Notes under the pieces: model-generated
Databases searched by the model: none
The model's input: the letters and a program-made list of their open reading frames with translations, nothing else
What the model was told of the DNA's origin: nothing
NCBI GenBank assembly: GCA_002005325.1
Contig: CP017315.1
Span: 1,240,001-1,304,000 of the forward strand
Direction: 5' to 3'
From: Candidatus Tokpelaia hoelldoblerii
GTDB taxonomy: Bacteria; Pseudomonadota; Alphaproteobacteria; Rhizobiales; Rhizobiaceae
DNA: 64,000 bases
Program-made: the position numbers and the translations under genes
Shown: positions 42,343-49,790 of the stretch, one piece after another
Numbering within the stretch: the stretch's first letter is position 1
Layout: each line of letters starts with the position of its first letter

Positions 42343-44196
42343 CTACGTATCATTATCGTCGTCATCATCATGAATACCGATCATACCACCGGCCTGACGC
42401 TGCCACAATGCGGCATAAACTCCCTTTTTGCGCAATAAACTCTTATGCGTCCCGTCTTCAACAATTTTACCCTTGTCCATAACAACCAGCCTGTCCATCT
42501 TCGCAATTGTGGACAGGCGGTGGGCAATCGCCAGCACGGTTTTGCCCTTCATCAGATGCGCCAGATTTTCCTGAATGGCAAATTCAGACTCCGAATCAAG
42601 CGCCGAGGTCGCCTCATCCAGAATGAGAATCGGCGCATCCTTGAGCATCACGCGCGAAATGGCGATACGCTGGCGCTGCCCGCCGGAAAGCCGCGCCCCG
42701 CGCTCACCCACCTGGGCGTCATAACCGGTCTTGCCCTTGTGATCACGCAGGGTGCCAACAAAATCCGCAGCCTGTGCGTCCCGCACCGCCCGCTCCATCT
42801 CTTCAGGTGAGGCGTCGGGGCGGCCGTAAAGGATATTTTCCCGCACACTGCGATACAACAGCGCCGTATCCTGCATTACCATACCGATATTGGCGCGCAG
42901 GCTCTCCTGTGTGACATGGGCGATATCCTGCCCGTCAATCAGAATACGCCCTTCCTCAACATCATAAAAACGCAGCAAAAGGCTGGCAATGGTTGATTTG
43001 CCCACACCGGAGCGCCCGATAATCCCGACCTTCTGCCCCGCCTTGATATCCAGATTGAAATCCTCAAGTACCTCCCTTTTATTGTCGTAATAGAAGCTCA
43101 CATGCTCAAACCGGATATTGCCCTTGCGCACAACAAGCGTTGTCGCATCCGGCGCGTCTTCAATCAAACGCGGCTGGGCAATTGAGTTCATGCCATCCTC
43201 AACAATGCCGATATTTTCAAAAAGATCCGACATTTCCCACATCAGCCACTCGGCCATGCTGTTTAACCGCAACACAAGGCCGATACCAACGGCGACAGCG
43301 CCAATCAGCAGCCCGCCCTTGAGCCAAAGGGAAATGCCCAGCGCGCCGACCGCAAACAGCAGCAGGCAGTTAGAAAAATAAATGCTGAAGGAAAACAGGG
43401 AAATCAACCGCATCTGGCGATGCACCGTCACCTGAAAAGCGGCAAAATCAGCACGGGCATATTGTTCCTCACGCGAATTGTGTGAAAACAGCTTGACCGT
43501 CGTCATATTGGTATAGGTATCCACCACCCGCCCCGTCATCAGCGAGCGGGCATCAGCCTGTTCTTCAGAGGCCTGCTGCAAGCGCGGGATAAAAATCCAC
43601 AGCAAAACAAGATACAGCGCCAGCCATAAAACAAACGGCATCATCAGCCGCCAGTCGGCGCTGGCGGTGATAACCAGCGTACCAAGAAAATAGACCGCCA
43701 TATAATTGAGCACATCCAGCAGTTTAACGACCGTTTCCCGTACGGAAAGCGCCGTCTGCATAACCTTGGTGGCAATTTTACCTGAAGATTCATTCTGGAA
43801 ATAGCTGAGCGACTGCCCGAGCAGATAGCGGTGAATCTGCCAGCGGATACGCATGGGAAAATTGCCAAGCAATGTCTGATGCGTGATGAGAATGCTGACC
43901 GCCGACATAAGCGGCAGCACAATCAGCACCACAATACTGATCAGCACAAGCTTTTTGCCCTGTTTTTCCAGAAAAGCCTCACGCGGATATTGCGACAGCC
44001 AATCAACAATATCACCCAGAAAGCTGAACAGCGAGACTTCTATCATCGCGGTCATGGCGCTGAAAAACGCCAGAAGGATGAACCAGCGCCAGCTGTCTGC
44101 CATATAATACAGGCAGAACGCTATCAGGCCACGCGGCGGGGTCACCGGTTTTTTATCAGGAAACGCCTCAAGCCTGCGTTCAAACCATCCAAACAT
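42343..44196 (-). CDS. ABC exporter (permease-ATPase fusion)
   Basis: A 617-residue half-transporter that would act as a dimer in the inner membrane. About six membrane segments fill residues 30-330. The ATPase domain follows: Walker A GIIGRSGVGKSTIASLLLR, Q loop IGMVMQDTALLYRS, signature LSGGQRQRIAISRV, Walker B ILILDEATSALD, and the His switch AIAHRLST. The tail is Asp-rich (HDDDDDNDT). The substrate is unknown; lipid, drug or haem-related export are possible. Its place right before petA suggests co-expression with the bc1 complex. Confidence 0.9.
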   Translation of the reverse strand: MFGWFERRLEAFPDKKPVTPPRGLIAFCLYYMADSWRWFILLAFFSAMTAMIEVSLFSFLGDIVDWLSQYPREAFLEKQGKKLVLISIVVLIVLPLMSAVSILITHQTLLGNFPMRIRWQIHRYLLGQSLSYFQNESSGKIATKVMQTALSVRETVVKLLDVLNYMAVYFLGTLVITASADWRLMMPFVLWLALYLVLLWIFIPRLQQASEEQADARSLMTGRVVDTYTNMTTVKLFSHNSREEQYARADFAAFQVTVHRQMRLISLFSFSIYFSNCLLLFAVGALGISLWLKGGLLIGAVAVGIGLVLRLNSMAEWLMWEMSDLFENIGIVEDGMNSIAQPRLIEDAPDATTLVVRKGNIRFEHVSFYYDNKREVLEDFNLDIKAGQKVGIIGRSGVGKSTIASLLLRFYDVEEGRILIDGQDIAHVTQESLRANIGMVMQDTALLYRSVRENILYGRPDASPEEMERAVRDAQAADFVGTLRDHKGKTGYDAQVGERGARLSGGQRQRIAISRVMLKDAPILILDEATSALDSESEFAIQENLAHLMKGKTVLAIAHRLSTIAKMDRLVVMDKGKIVEDGTHKSLLRKKGVYAALWQRQAGGMIGIHDDDDDNDT

Positions 44197-44342
44197 ATAA
44201 AATTTCCTTCAACATCAGTTGAACACAGGCGTATTTGCCAAAAACAGGACCATTTCCGGTTGACAAAGGACAATCCTCTTTTATCCGATCAATAAATTCT
44301 ACTATATGGGAGCCAAACTGAAATCTACCACCAGGATTTATC

Positions 44343-44798
44343 ATGTCTTTGCATATCGCCCTGTACCAGCCAGATATACCCGGCAATACCGGCACTATCC
44401 TGCGCCTTGGCGCCTGCCTTGATATAAAAGTGCATATTATCGGGCCGGCGGGATTTGACCTTTCCGACCGTGCCCTCAAACGCGCCGGCATGGATTATCT
44501 GGCGCAGGCCGCCTTGCAGCGTCATGAAGACTGGCAGACATTTTTTACAACAATGCGTGCAGAAAAGCACCGCATTCTTCTGTTCACCACCAAGGGGGCA
44601 ACGCCTTACACACGCTTTGCCTTCCAGAATGACGATGTGCTGCTGTTTGGCCGCGAATCCGCCGGTGTGCCGGAACATGTCAATAATCTGGCAGATGCCC
44701 GCCTGACTATCCCGATGAAGCAAACCGCCCGCTCCCTAAACCTTGCCATGAGTGTGGCGATGGCCGCCGGTGAAGCCATAAGGCAGGCTGATTTGTAA
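44343..44798 (+). CDS. trmL: tRNA (cytidine(34)-2'-O)-methyltransferase
   Basis: A 151-residue SPOUT methyltransferase that methylates the wobble ribose of certain Leu tRNAs. The family pattern is ALYQPDIPGNTGTILRLGA at the N-terminus, IIGPAGFDLSDRALKRAGMDY, LLFGRESAGVP (SAM-binding knot) and IPMKQTARSLNLAMSVAM at the end. AGGA precedes the ATG. It is divergent from the ABC exporter-bc1 operon, with hemF following 66 bases downstream on the same strand. Confidence 0.93.
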   Translation: MSLHIALYQPDIPGNTGTILRLGACLDIKVHIIGPAGFDLSDRALKRAGMDYLAQAALQRHEDWQTFFTTMRAEKHRILLFTTKGATPYTRFAFQNDDVLLFGRESAGVPEHVNNLADARLTIPMKQTARSLNLAMSVAMAAGEAIRQADL

Positions 44799-44864
44799 TC
44801 AGCCATTGATTTTAGCCATGAAGACCGGTTACATAAGAAAAACACCAACGTTCAAGAAAACACG

Positions 44865-45779
44865 ATGTCTATTTCCATAACTCCCGGCCTGTTACCTGAT
44901 GATATTGAAGAGAAAAAAGCGCGCGCCGCCTTGTGGTTTGAAGCCCTGCGCGACCGCCTTTGCGCTGAATTTGAACAATTGGAGCGCGATCTTGATGGCC
45001 AGTTGAGCAACTATCAGCCCGGCACATTCGAGCGCACCCCATGGCAGAAAAATGAAGGACGTGAAGGCGGCGGTGTCATGTCGGTTCTGCGCGGGCGGGT
45101 TTTTGAAAAAGCCGCAATCCAGACCTCTACCGTCTATGGGGAATTTTCGCCGCAATTCCGCAAGGAAATTCCCGGCGCCGGGGAAGACCCGCGCTACTGG
45201 GCTTCCGGCATATCGCTGATTGCCCATCCGCAAAACCCGCACGTCCCTTCTGTGCATATGAACACACGCATGATTGTCACCAGAAAACAGTGGTTCGGCG
45301 GCGGGGTGGACCTCACCCCGATGCTTAAAGCCCGGCGCGCGCAGGAAGACCCGGACTCCCGTACTTTTCACATGGCGTTGCGCTATATCTGTGACAAACA
45401 CAAAGATGTTGCCGATTATGAAAAACTGCGCAAATGGTGCGATGAATATTTTTTCCTGCCGCACCGCAACAGAGCGCGCGGTATCGGCGGTGTTTTTTAC
45501 GACTGGCTGCATTCAGATGAAGAAAAAGGCGGCTGGCAGGCGGATTTTAATTTCACCCGCGATCTGGGGCGCAGCTTTGCCGTGCTTTATCCCCATATTG
45601 TACGGCAAAATTTCAACAAGCCATGGAGCGAGGCCCAGCGGGAAGCACAGCTTGTCGAGCGTGGCTATTATGCCGAATTCAACCTGCTTTATGACCGCGG
45701 CACGGCTTTCGGCCTGAAGACCGGCGGCAATCCGGAAGCTATTCTCGCCTCATTGCCCCCCACCCTGCGCTGGCCATAA
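44865..45779 (+). CDS. hemF: Oxygen-dependent coproporphyrinogen III oxidase
   Basis: A 304-residue enzyme that decarboxylates two propionates of coproporphyrinogen III using O2, late in haem synthesis. Typical segments are RTPWQKNEGREGGGVMSVL, NPHVPSVHMNTRM, WFGGGVDLTPM and RARGIGGVFYDWLHSD, and the C-terminal RGTAFGLKTGGNPEAILASL with PP.LRW at the end. Length and motifs are normal. It follows trmL. Need for O2 fits an aerobic or microaerobic life with a bc1-type respiratory chain. Confidence 0.95.
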   Translation: MSISITPGLLPDDIEEKKARAALWFEALRDRLCAEFEQLERDLDGQLSNYQPGTFERTPWQKNEGREGGGVMSVLRGRVFEKAAIQTSTVYGEFSPQFRKEIPGAGEDPRYWASGISLIAHPQNPHVPSVHMNTRMIVTRKQWFGGGVDLTPMLKARRAQEDPDSRTFHMALRYICDKHKDVADYEKLRKWCDEYFFLPHRNRARGIGGVFYDWLHSDEEKGGWQADFNFTRDLGRSFAVLYPHIVRQNFNKPWSEAQREAQLVERGYYAEFNLLYDRGTAFGLKTGGNPEAILASLPPTLRWP

Positions 45780-45836
45780 AATATATTGCCAGTCAGAACG
45801 GGCATCCTTCGCCATTTCATATTCCCTCATAGCCAG

Positions 45837-45868
45837 ATGCCGGCGGCAGCAATAACTGCCACCGGCAT
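45837..45868. terminator. Hairpin between convergent hemF and EEP gene
   Basis: ATGCCGGCGGCAG (45837-45849) pairs with CTGCCACCGGCAT (45856-45868) with one mismatch around a CAATAA loop. It lies between the two stop codons. There is no clear T run on either side, so termination is likely but not certain. Confidence 0.5.
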
Positions 45869-45884
45869 TCGATGCGCTGCAAAT

Positions 45885-46787
45885 TTATTGTTCCGCCAGT
45901 TCCAGCTCGGCGATAACCGGCAGATGATCACTGACTGAAGACCACATGAAATTTTCATTATCATGCGGAATTTCCAGGTTTTTGATCGTCCACTTCTGCC
46001 CCTTGAAGGTGAAGATGTGATCAATATCAATGGCCGGATTGACCGCTGGCCATGAACGGTCGTCTACGCCATCTTTCCTGACCGGATTAAAGAAATATTC
46101 GATTTCCTTTAAGGGTCGTTCATTGCGAACAGAATTGAAGTCACCGGCAAGAAGTTTTATCGAAGAGGAAATATCTTTGAAATCTGAAGAAACATCGCCA
46201 ATGCTGACCTCCAGAATATGGCGTACCTGTTCCAGACGGATTGCCGGATCTTTTTTCCAGTCAAGATGCGTCGCCATAATAATCAAAGGCGAATCGAAAC
46301 CCGGTTTTGATATTTGCGCCAGCAGCACAACGCGCTGTTCCGCCTCACCGGAAGGAAGCCTGATTGTCTGTGAATGCGTAATCGCATAGCGGGACAGAAT
46401 CCCGACCCCATATTCCCCGCCATCGAAATCCAGTGCCTTGCCAAAAGCGTAATACAACCCGTTAGCCTCAGCAATTGCCTTCAACTGGTCAACCTTTTTG
46501 CTTCTTGCTGTTTTGTTATCAATTTCGGAAAGAGTGATAACATCAGCGCCAATATTTTTAATTGCTGTGTTTAGAGCAGTGAAATCCGTAACATCATCCG
46601 CTATTTCATTCTTGCCAATATTATAAGTAGCAATTTTCAACGCCGGTTTCATTTGCATATAGACTTTATCTGCAACGCCACCTTTTTGAACAGAAAGAAC
46701 TTCGCTCCCTGTCAATGTTTCTGCTGCCTGCACATTGACGCAAAAACAACCAAGCGCCAACAACACAAGTCCCAAAACTTTTCTCAT
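45885..46787 (-). CDS. Exported endonuclease/exonuclease/phosphatase family protein
   Basis: About 300 residues with a signal peptide (MRKVLGLVLLALGCFCVNVQ, then AAE). The EEP fold is shown by KIATYNIGKNE (Asn), VITLSEIDN (metal Glu), ATHLDWKKDP, LLAGDFNSVRN (Asp/Asn) and the C-terminal SVSDHLPVIAELEL (Asp-His). Such secreted enzymes hydrolyse phosphodiesters in nucleic acids, phospholipids or inositol phosphates; the substrate here cannot be told. AAAGGA lies upstream of this start. Longer in-frame starts overlap msrA, so this one is preferred. Confidence 0.85.
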   Translation of the reverse strand: MRKVLGLVLLALGCFCVNVQAAETLTGSEVLSVQKGGVADKVYMQMKPALKIATYNIGKNEIADDVTDFTALNTAIKNIGADVITLSEIDNKTARSKKVDQLKAIAEANGLYYAFGKALDFDGGEYGVGILSRYAITHSQTIRLPSGEAEQRVVLLAQISKPGFDSPLIIMATHLDWKKDPAIRLEQVRHILEVSIGDVSSDFKDISSSIKLLAGDFNSVRNERPLKEIEYFFNPVRKDGVDDRSWPAVNPAIDIDHIFTFKGQKWTIKNLEIPHDNENFMWSSVSDHLPVIAELELAEQ

Positions 46788-46821
46788 AAAAAATCCAGTC
46801 CTTTCTTTTCTTCCTGCCGGT

Positions 46822-47484
46822 TCACCCCCTATGCCGTACACCAAGGCCAATCAGGCAGGAAACGCCGGTGCCTTGCAACCCGCAATAGCCTTGCGGGTTT
46901 TTGGCAAGATATTGCTGGTGATAATCTTCAGCGTAATAAAAAGGCTCGCCGGTTCTGATTTCCGTCACAATCGTCCCAAGGCCGCGCGCCGCCAGCGCCT
47001 GCGCATATATATCGCGGCTTTCCATGGCGCTTCTTTCATCCTGCTGATTGGGCAGATAGATTGCCGAGCGGTAGTTGGAACCGATATCATTGCCCTGCCG
47101 CATGGCCTGTGTTGGGTCATGCTCTTCCCAGAAGGTTTTAAGCAAGGTTTCAAGCGCGGTCTGTGTGTTGTCATAAACCACCAGCACCACTTCTGTATGG
47201 CCGGTACGGCCGGAGCAAACCTCCTCATAAGTGGGATTTGGCGTGAAGCCGCCACTATAGCCCGCAGCAGTGACGTAAACCCCGGGCAGCTTCCAGAACA
47301 GCCGCTCAACACCCCAGAAGCATCCCATACCGAATAGCACGGTTCTCAGCGGTTCCTGCCAGTTTTCTTTCAACGGGCGGCCATTGACAAAATGGTTCTG
47401 CGCGGTGGCAATGGGCTGTGTGCGGCCGGGAAGCGCTTCTTCGCGGGCAGGCAAACGGTTTTTATCAAAATGTGAAGACGGCAT
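46822..47484 (-). CDS. msrA: Peptide-methionine (S)-S-oxide reductase
   Basis: A 220-residue repair enzyme that reduces S-methionine sulfoxide in proteins. The active-site motif GCFWGVERLF carries the catalytic Cys. GYSGGFTPNPTYEEVCSG, HTEVVLVVYD, GSNYRSAIY and FYYAEDYHQQYLAKNP are all family segments. Resolving cysteines are visible near the end (GYCGLQGTGVSC). GGGGAGGA stands before the ATG. No signal peptide, so cytoplasmic. The EEP gene follows and could be co-transcribed. Confidence 0.94.
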   Translation of the reverse strand: MPSSHFDKNRLPAREEALPGRTQPIATAQNHFVNGRPLKENWQEPLRTVLFGMGCFWGVERLFWKLPGVYVTAAGYSGGFTPNPTYEEVCSGRTGHTEVVLVVYDNTQTALETLLKTFWEEHDPTQAMRQGNDIGSNYRSAIYLPNQQDERSAMESRDIYAQALAARGLGTIVTEIRTGEPFYYAEDYHQQYLAKNPQGYCGLQGTGVSCLIGLGVRHRG

Positions 47485-47511
47485 GATTCCTCCCCGCTGA
47501 TACCGGTATAT

Positions 47512-47814
47512 TCAGGCGCGGCGCTGATAACCGGCAACAAAAAACAACAGTGACACCATACCAAACAAAAGCCAGGTCGGCAATTGTAACAATATGGCGC
47601 TGATATGATTCCACCAGGCAATCACGGAACCGCCTGCCTGCGTCACCGGCGCCCACGTTGCCGTCTTTGCCATAATACCGAGGCTTGCCAGAACCTCGCC
47701 AAGCGGCACAAAGACAAAGCGGGCAGAACTGACACTCAGGGCAGCATCAAAAACTGCCGCAGCTATCGCCACGATTAAACAAATCACTGCAACACAACGC
47801 AATACCCAGCGCAC
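47512..47814 (-). CDS. Small two-helix membrane protein
   Basis: A 100-residue protein, start GTG with AGGAG upstream. Two hydrophobic segments: VLRCVAVICLIVAIAAAVFD at the N-terminus and LPTWLLFGMVSLLFFVAG near the C-terminus, with Trp/Ser-rich sequence in between (WAPVTQAGGSVIAWWNH). It resembles in outline an uncharacterised membrane protein I associate with Rhizobiales genomes. msrA follows 27 bases downstream on the same strand. No function is known. Confidence 0.72.
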   Translation of the reverse strand: MRWVLRCVAVICLIVAIAAAVFDAALSVSSARFVFVPLGEVLASLGIMAKTATWAPVTQAGGSVIAWWNHISAILLQLPTWLLFGMVSLLFFVAGYQRRA

Positions 47815-47929
47815 GACCGGCTAACTCCTGTACAAAACACAACGCGCTCACTTCAGAGCTATTTAAGCTGACAAGATCATAAAATAACCTGTCAAACGTA
47901 AAATATTTTATAAAATACAAAAAAATTGC

Positions 47930-47957
47930 TTGAACTGACGACAGTTCCCGCTATAGT
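47930..47957 (+). promoter_or_regulatory. Promoter of tRNA-Ser
   Basis: TTGAAC (47930-47935), a 16-base spacer and TATAGT (47952-47957), ending 11 bases before the tRNA. This is a good sigma70-type promoter. Confidence 0.65.
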
Positions 47958-47968
47958 CCGCCTCGACT

Positions 47969-48058
47969 GGTGAGGTGGCCGAGTGGTTGAAGGCGCACGC
48001 CTGGAACGCGTGTATACGGGAAACCGTATCGAGGGTTCGAATCCCTCTCTCACCGCCA
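47969..48058 (+). tRNA. tRNA-Ser (anticodon GGA)
   Basis: A 90-base class II tRNA. The acceptor strands GGTGAGG and TCTCACC pair with one G-T wobble. The D arm is GGCCGAGTGGTTGAAGGC, the anticodon loop CTGGAAC carries GGA, and a long variable arm (TATACGGGAAACCGTATC) is typical of Ser tRNA. The T loop is GGTTCGAATCC. CCA is encoded. It reads UCC/UCU codons. Confidence 0.96.
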
Positions 48059-48165
48059 GAATATGTTTTCTGTTCAAAATAAATCTGCCTGCTGATCAAG
48101 CTATAGCTTGATGGCAAAACTTAAATGAAAAAACGTGTATTTCTTTCGGTTTGGATAACCGGCCC

Positions 48166-48191
48166 AGAGGCAGGAAAGCCTCCCTGCCTCT
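48166..48191 (-). terminator. Hairpin after the TolC-family gene
   Basis: AGAGGCAGG (48166-48174) pairs perfectly with CCTGCCTCT (48183-48191), about 20 bases beyond the TolC-family stop. No T run follows on the minus strand, so function as a terminator is only probable. Confidence 0.45.
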
Positions 48192-48211
48192 TCACAACAT
48201 TCAGTGCTGCC

Positions 48212-49681
48212 TTATTGCCGCTGGCGGATTCGTTCTACCAGATCACCCACCGCCGCATAAGCCCGCACCCGGGCATTCAGATAATCCGCAAGCGCCGTAA
48301 TCCGGTCACTCTCGGCCATGAAAATATCACGTTCCGCATTGACAACATCCGTCAGCGGCCGCTTGTTCAGCGTATATTGCTGCCAGTACAAATCACGTGA
48401 GGAGAGGGAAAGCGACATCATCTCCGAAGAATTCCCCATCCGCGCCATCGCACCTTGTGCTTCTGTTTCAGAAGAACCCAGCGCCGTCCGGGTAATAAGA
48501 CGCTCATTCTCGCTCGATTGCTGCGCTGCATTCAGCTCCGCCCGCGCTGCTTCAATCATATGTTTTTCGCGAAAGCCGGTATTGAACGAACCATTCAGCT
48601 GCACCCCGACAAACGAACTGTCATTGGTGGCGTTGCGCTGGCCGGTGGCTTTCTGCTGGCTGACACCAAGATTGACAGAAGGGTAAAACTGTGACCGCGC
48701 CAGTTTTACCTTTTTCTGTGCCGCGCGCACCTCTGCTTCTGCCGCCAGCACACTCGGCGTGCTGTCAACACCGTTGCGGCGCTCACCAAGATTTTCAATA
48801 AAACTGGCTGTTATCTCAAGCGAGGCGACCTGATCAGGGCGCACCCCGATAATCTCGGCAAAGCGGCCGGCAGCGACATCATAACGTGTCTGCGCTGACA
48901 ACATATCCGATTGCGCCCGCCGGATGGACACATCAGCCTGATTGAGATCCACCGCGTCTGACAAACCGCTCGCCACCCGCTCGGCAATCTTGTCACGGGT
49001 GATACGCATGGCATGATATTCACGCCGGGCCGCTTCCACCATTTCCTGTGAGGCAGAAAGCTCAATAAAAATAGCCGCCATGGAATAAGCAACATTTTCA
49101 ATTGTATCATTCAACAAATAACGGTCACGCTCATATGCAGCGCGCGCCACACCGATCCGGCTTGATGTCTGGCCAAAATCATAAAGCAGTTGCTGCGCAC
49201 CAATCGTAGCGCGCACATTTGATTCGCTGCTGTTGCGGGCTTTGCTGCCATAATAGCGGCTGTAACCGGGATTAACCCCATAAGTCATAGTCGGATACCA
49301 GGCTGATTTTTCAACGGCGATCTGCGCATTGCTCTGCATGACCACCGCTGTCGCCCGTCCGATATCAGGATGGCGGGCAATAGCAATGCCCACCGCATCC
49401 GACAGCTTCATATTTTTCAGGTTAATCCTGTTATAGCCGCCCGCCTTGACCAGCTCCGGCGCATAGGCAAGCTGGCCACCTGCCACGGTTGAAGAACCAC
49501 CGGCATCCGCACTGCTCCCTTTAGCAGAATTTGTTGCAGAAGCCGGCAGCCCCAAGCCCTTGCCGCCCCTGGCAGACAGCGAAGAGCAACCTGACAACAA
49601 CAGGGCGGCAAACAGGGGCAACACACAAGTGACCTTTCCCAGCTTACGCAATACTTTGAAAGACGAACCGGCTACATACAC
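48212..49681 (-). CDS. TolC-family outer-membrane lipoprotein (type I secretion)
   Basis: About 489 residues. A lipoprotein signal (lipobox LLSGC) is followed by a Ser/Gly-rich linker and two outer-membrane efflux (TolC) repeats. Typical text is LSDAVGIAIARHPDIGRATA, the barrel/coil junctions AWYPTMTYGVNPGYSRYYG and QLLYDFGQTSSRIGVARAAY, and the second half LARSQFYPSVNLGVSQQ with LNGSFNTGFREKHMIEAARA. TolC proteins form the outer duct of type I secretion systems. Co-orientation with two large adhesins makes them the likely cargo. No ABC or HlyD-type partner is in the window. The GTG at 49681 has AAGGAG five bases before it; another GTG at 49705 is possible. Confidence 0.87.
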   Translation of the reverse strand: MYVAGSSFKVLRKLGKVTCVLPLFAALLLSGCSSLSARGGKGLGLPASATNSAKGSSADAGGSSTVAGGQLAYAPELVKAGGYNRINLKNMKLSDAVGIAIARHPDIGRATAVVMQSNAQIAVEKSAWYPTMTYGVNPGYSRYYGSKARNSSESNVRATIGAQQLLYDFGQTSSRIGVARAAYERDRYLLNDTIENVAYSMAAIFIELSASQEMVEAARREYHAMRITRDKIAERVASGLSDAVDLNQADVSIRRAQSDMLSAQTRYDVAAGRFAEIIGVRPDQVASLEITASFIENLGERRNGVDSTPSVLAAEAEVRAAQKKVKLARSQFYPSVNLGVSQQKATGQRNATNDSSFVGVQLNGSFNTGFREKHMIEAARAELNAAQQSSENERLITRTALGSSETEAQGAMARMGNSSEMMSLSLSSRDLYWQQYTLNKRPLTDVVNAERDIFMAESDRITALADYLNARVRAYAAVGDLVERIRQRQ

Positions 49682-49790
49682 CCGGCTCCTTATCCTGATA
49701 CCCACTCTTCCTCTACTTTCATGCCGGCCTTATACTTTTGTAAAGACCGGCAGCTCCCCGGAAACAAAACACTCACTGCCTGAATAACGA

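Noticed and set aside
48095..48112. Perfect palindrome ATCAAGCTATAGCTTGAT downstream of tRNA-Ser
   Set aside because: It could be a tRNA terminator or a protein site, but it has no following T run and no second copy; too little support for a feature.
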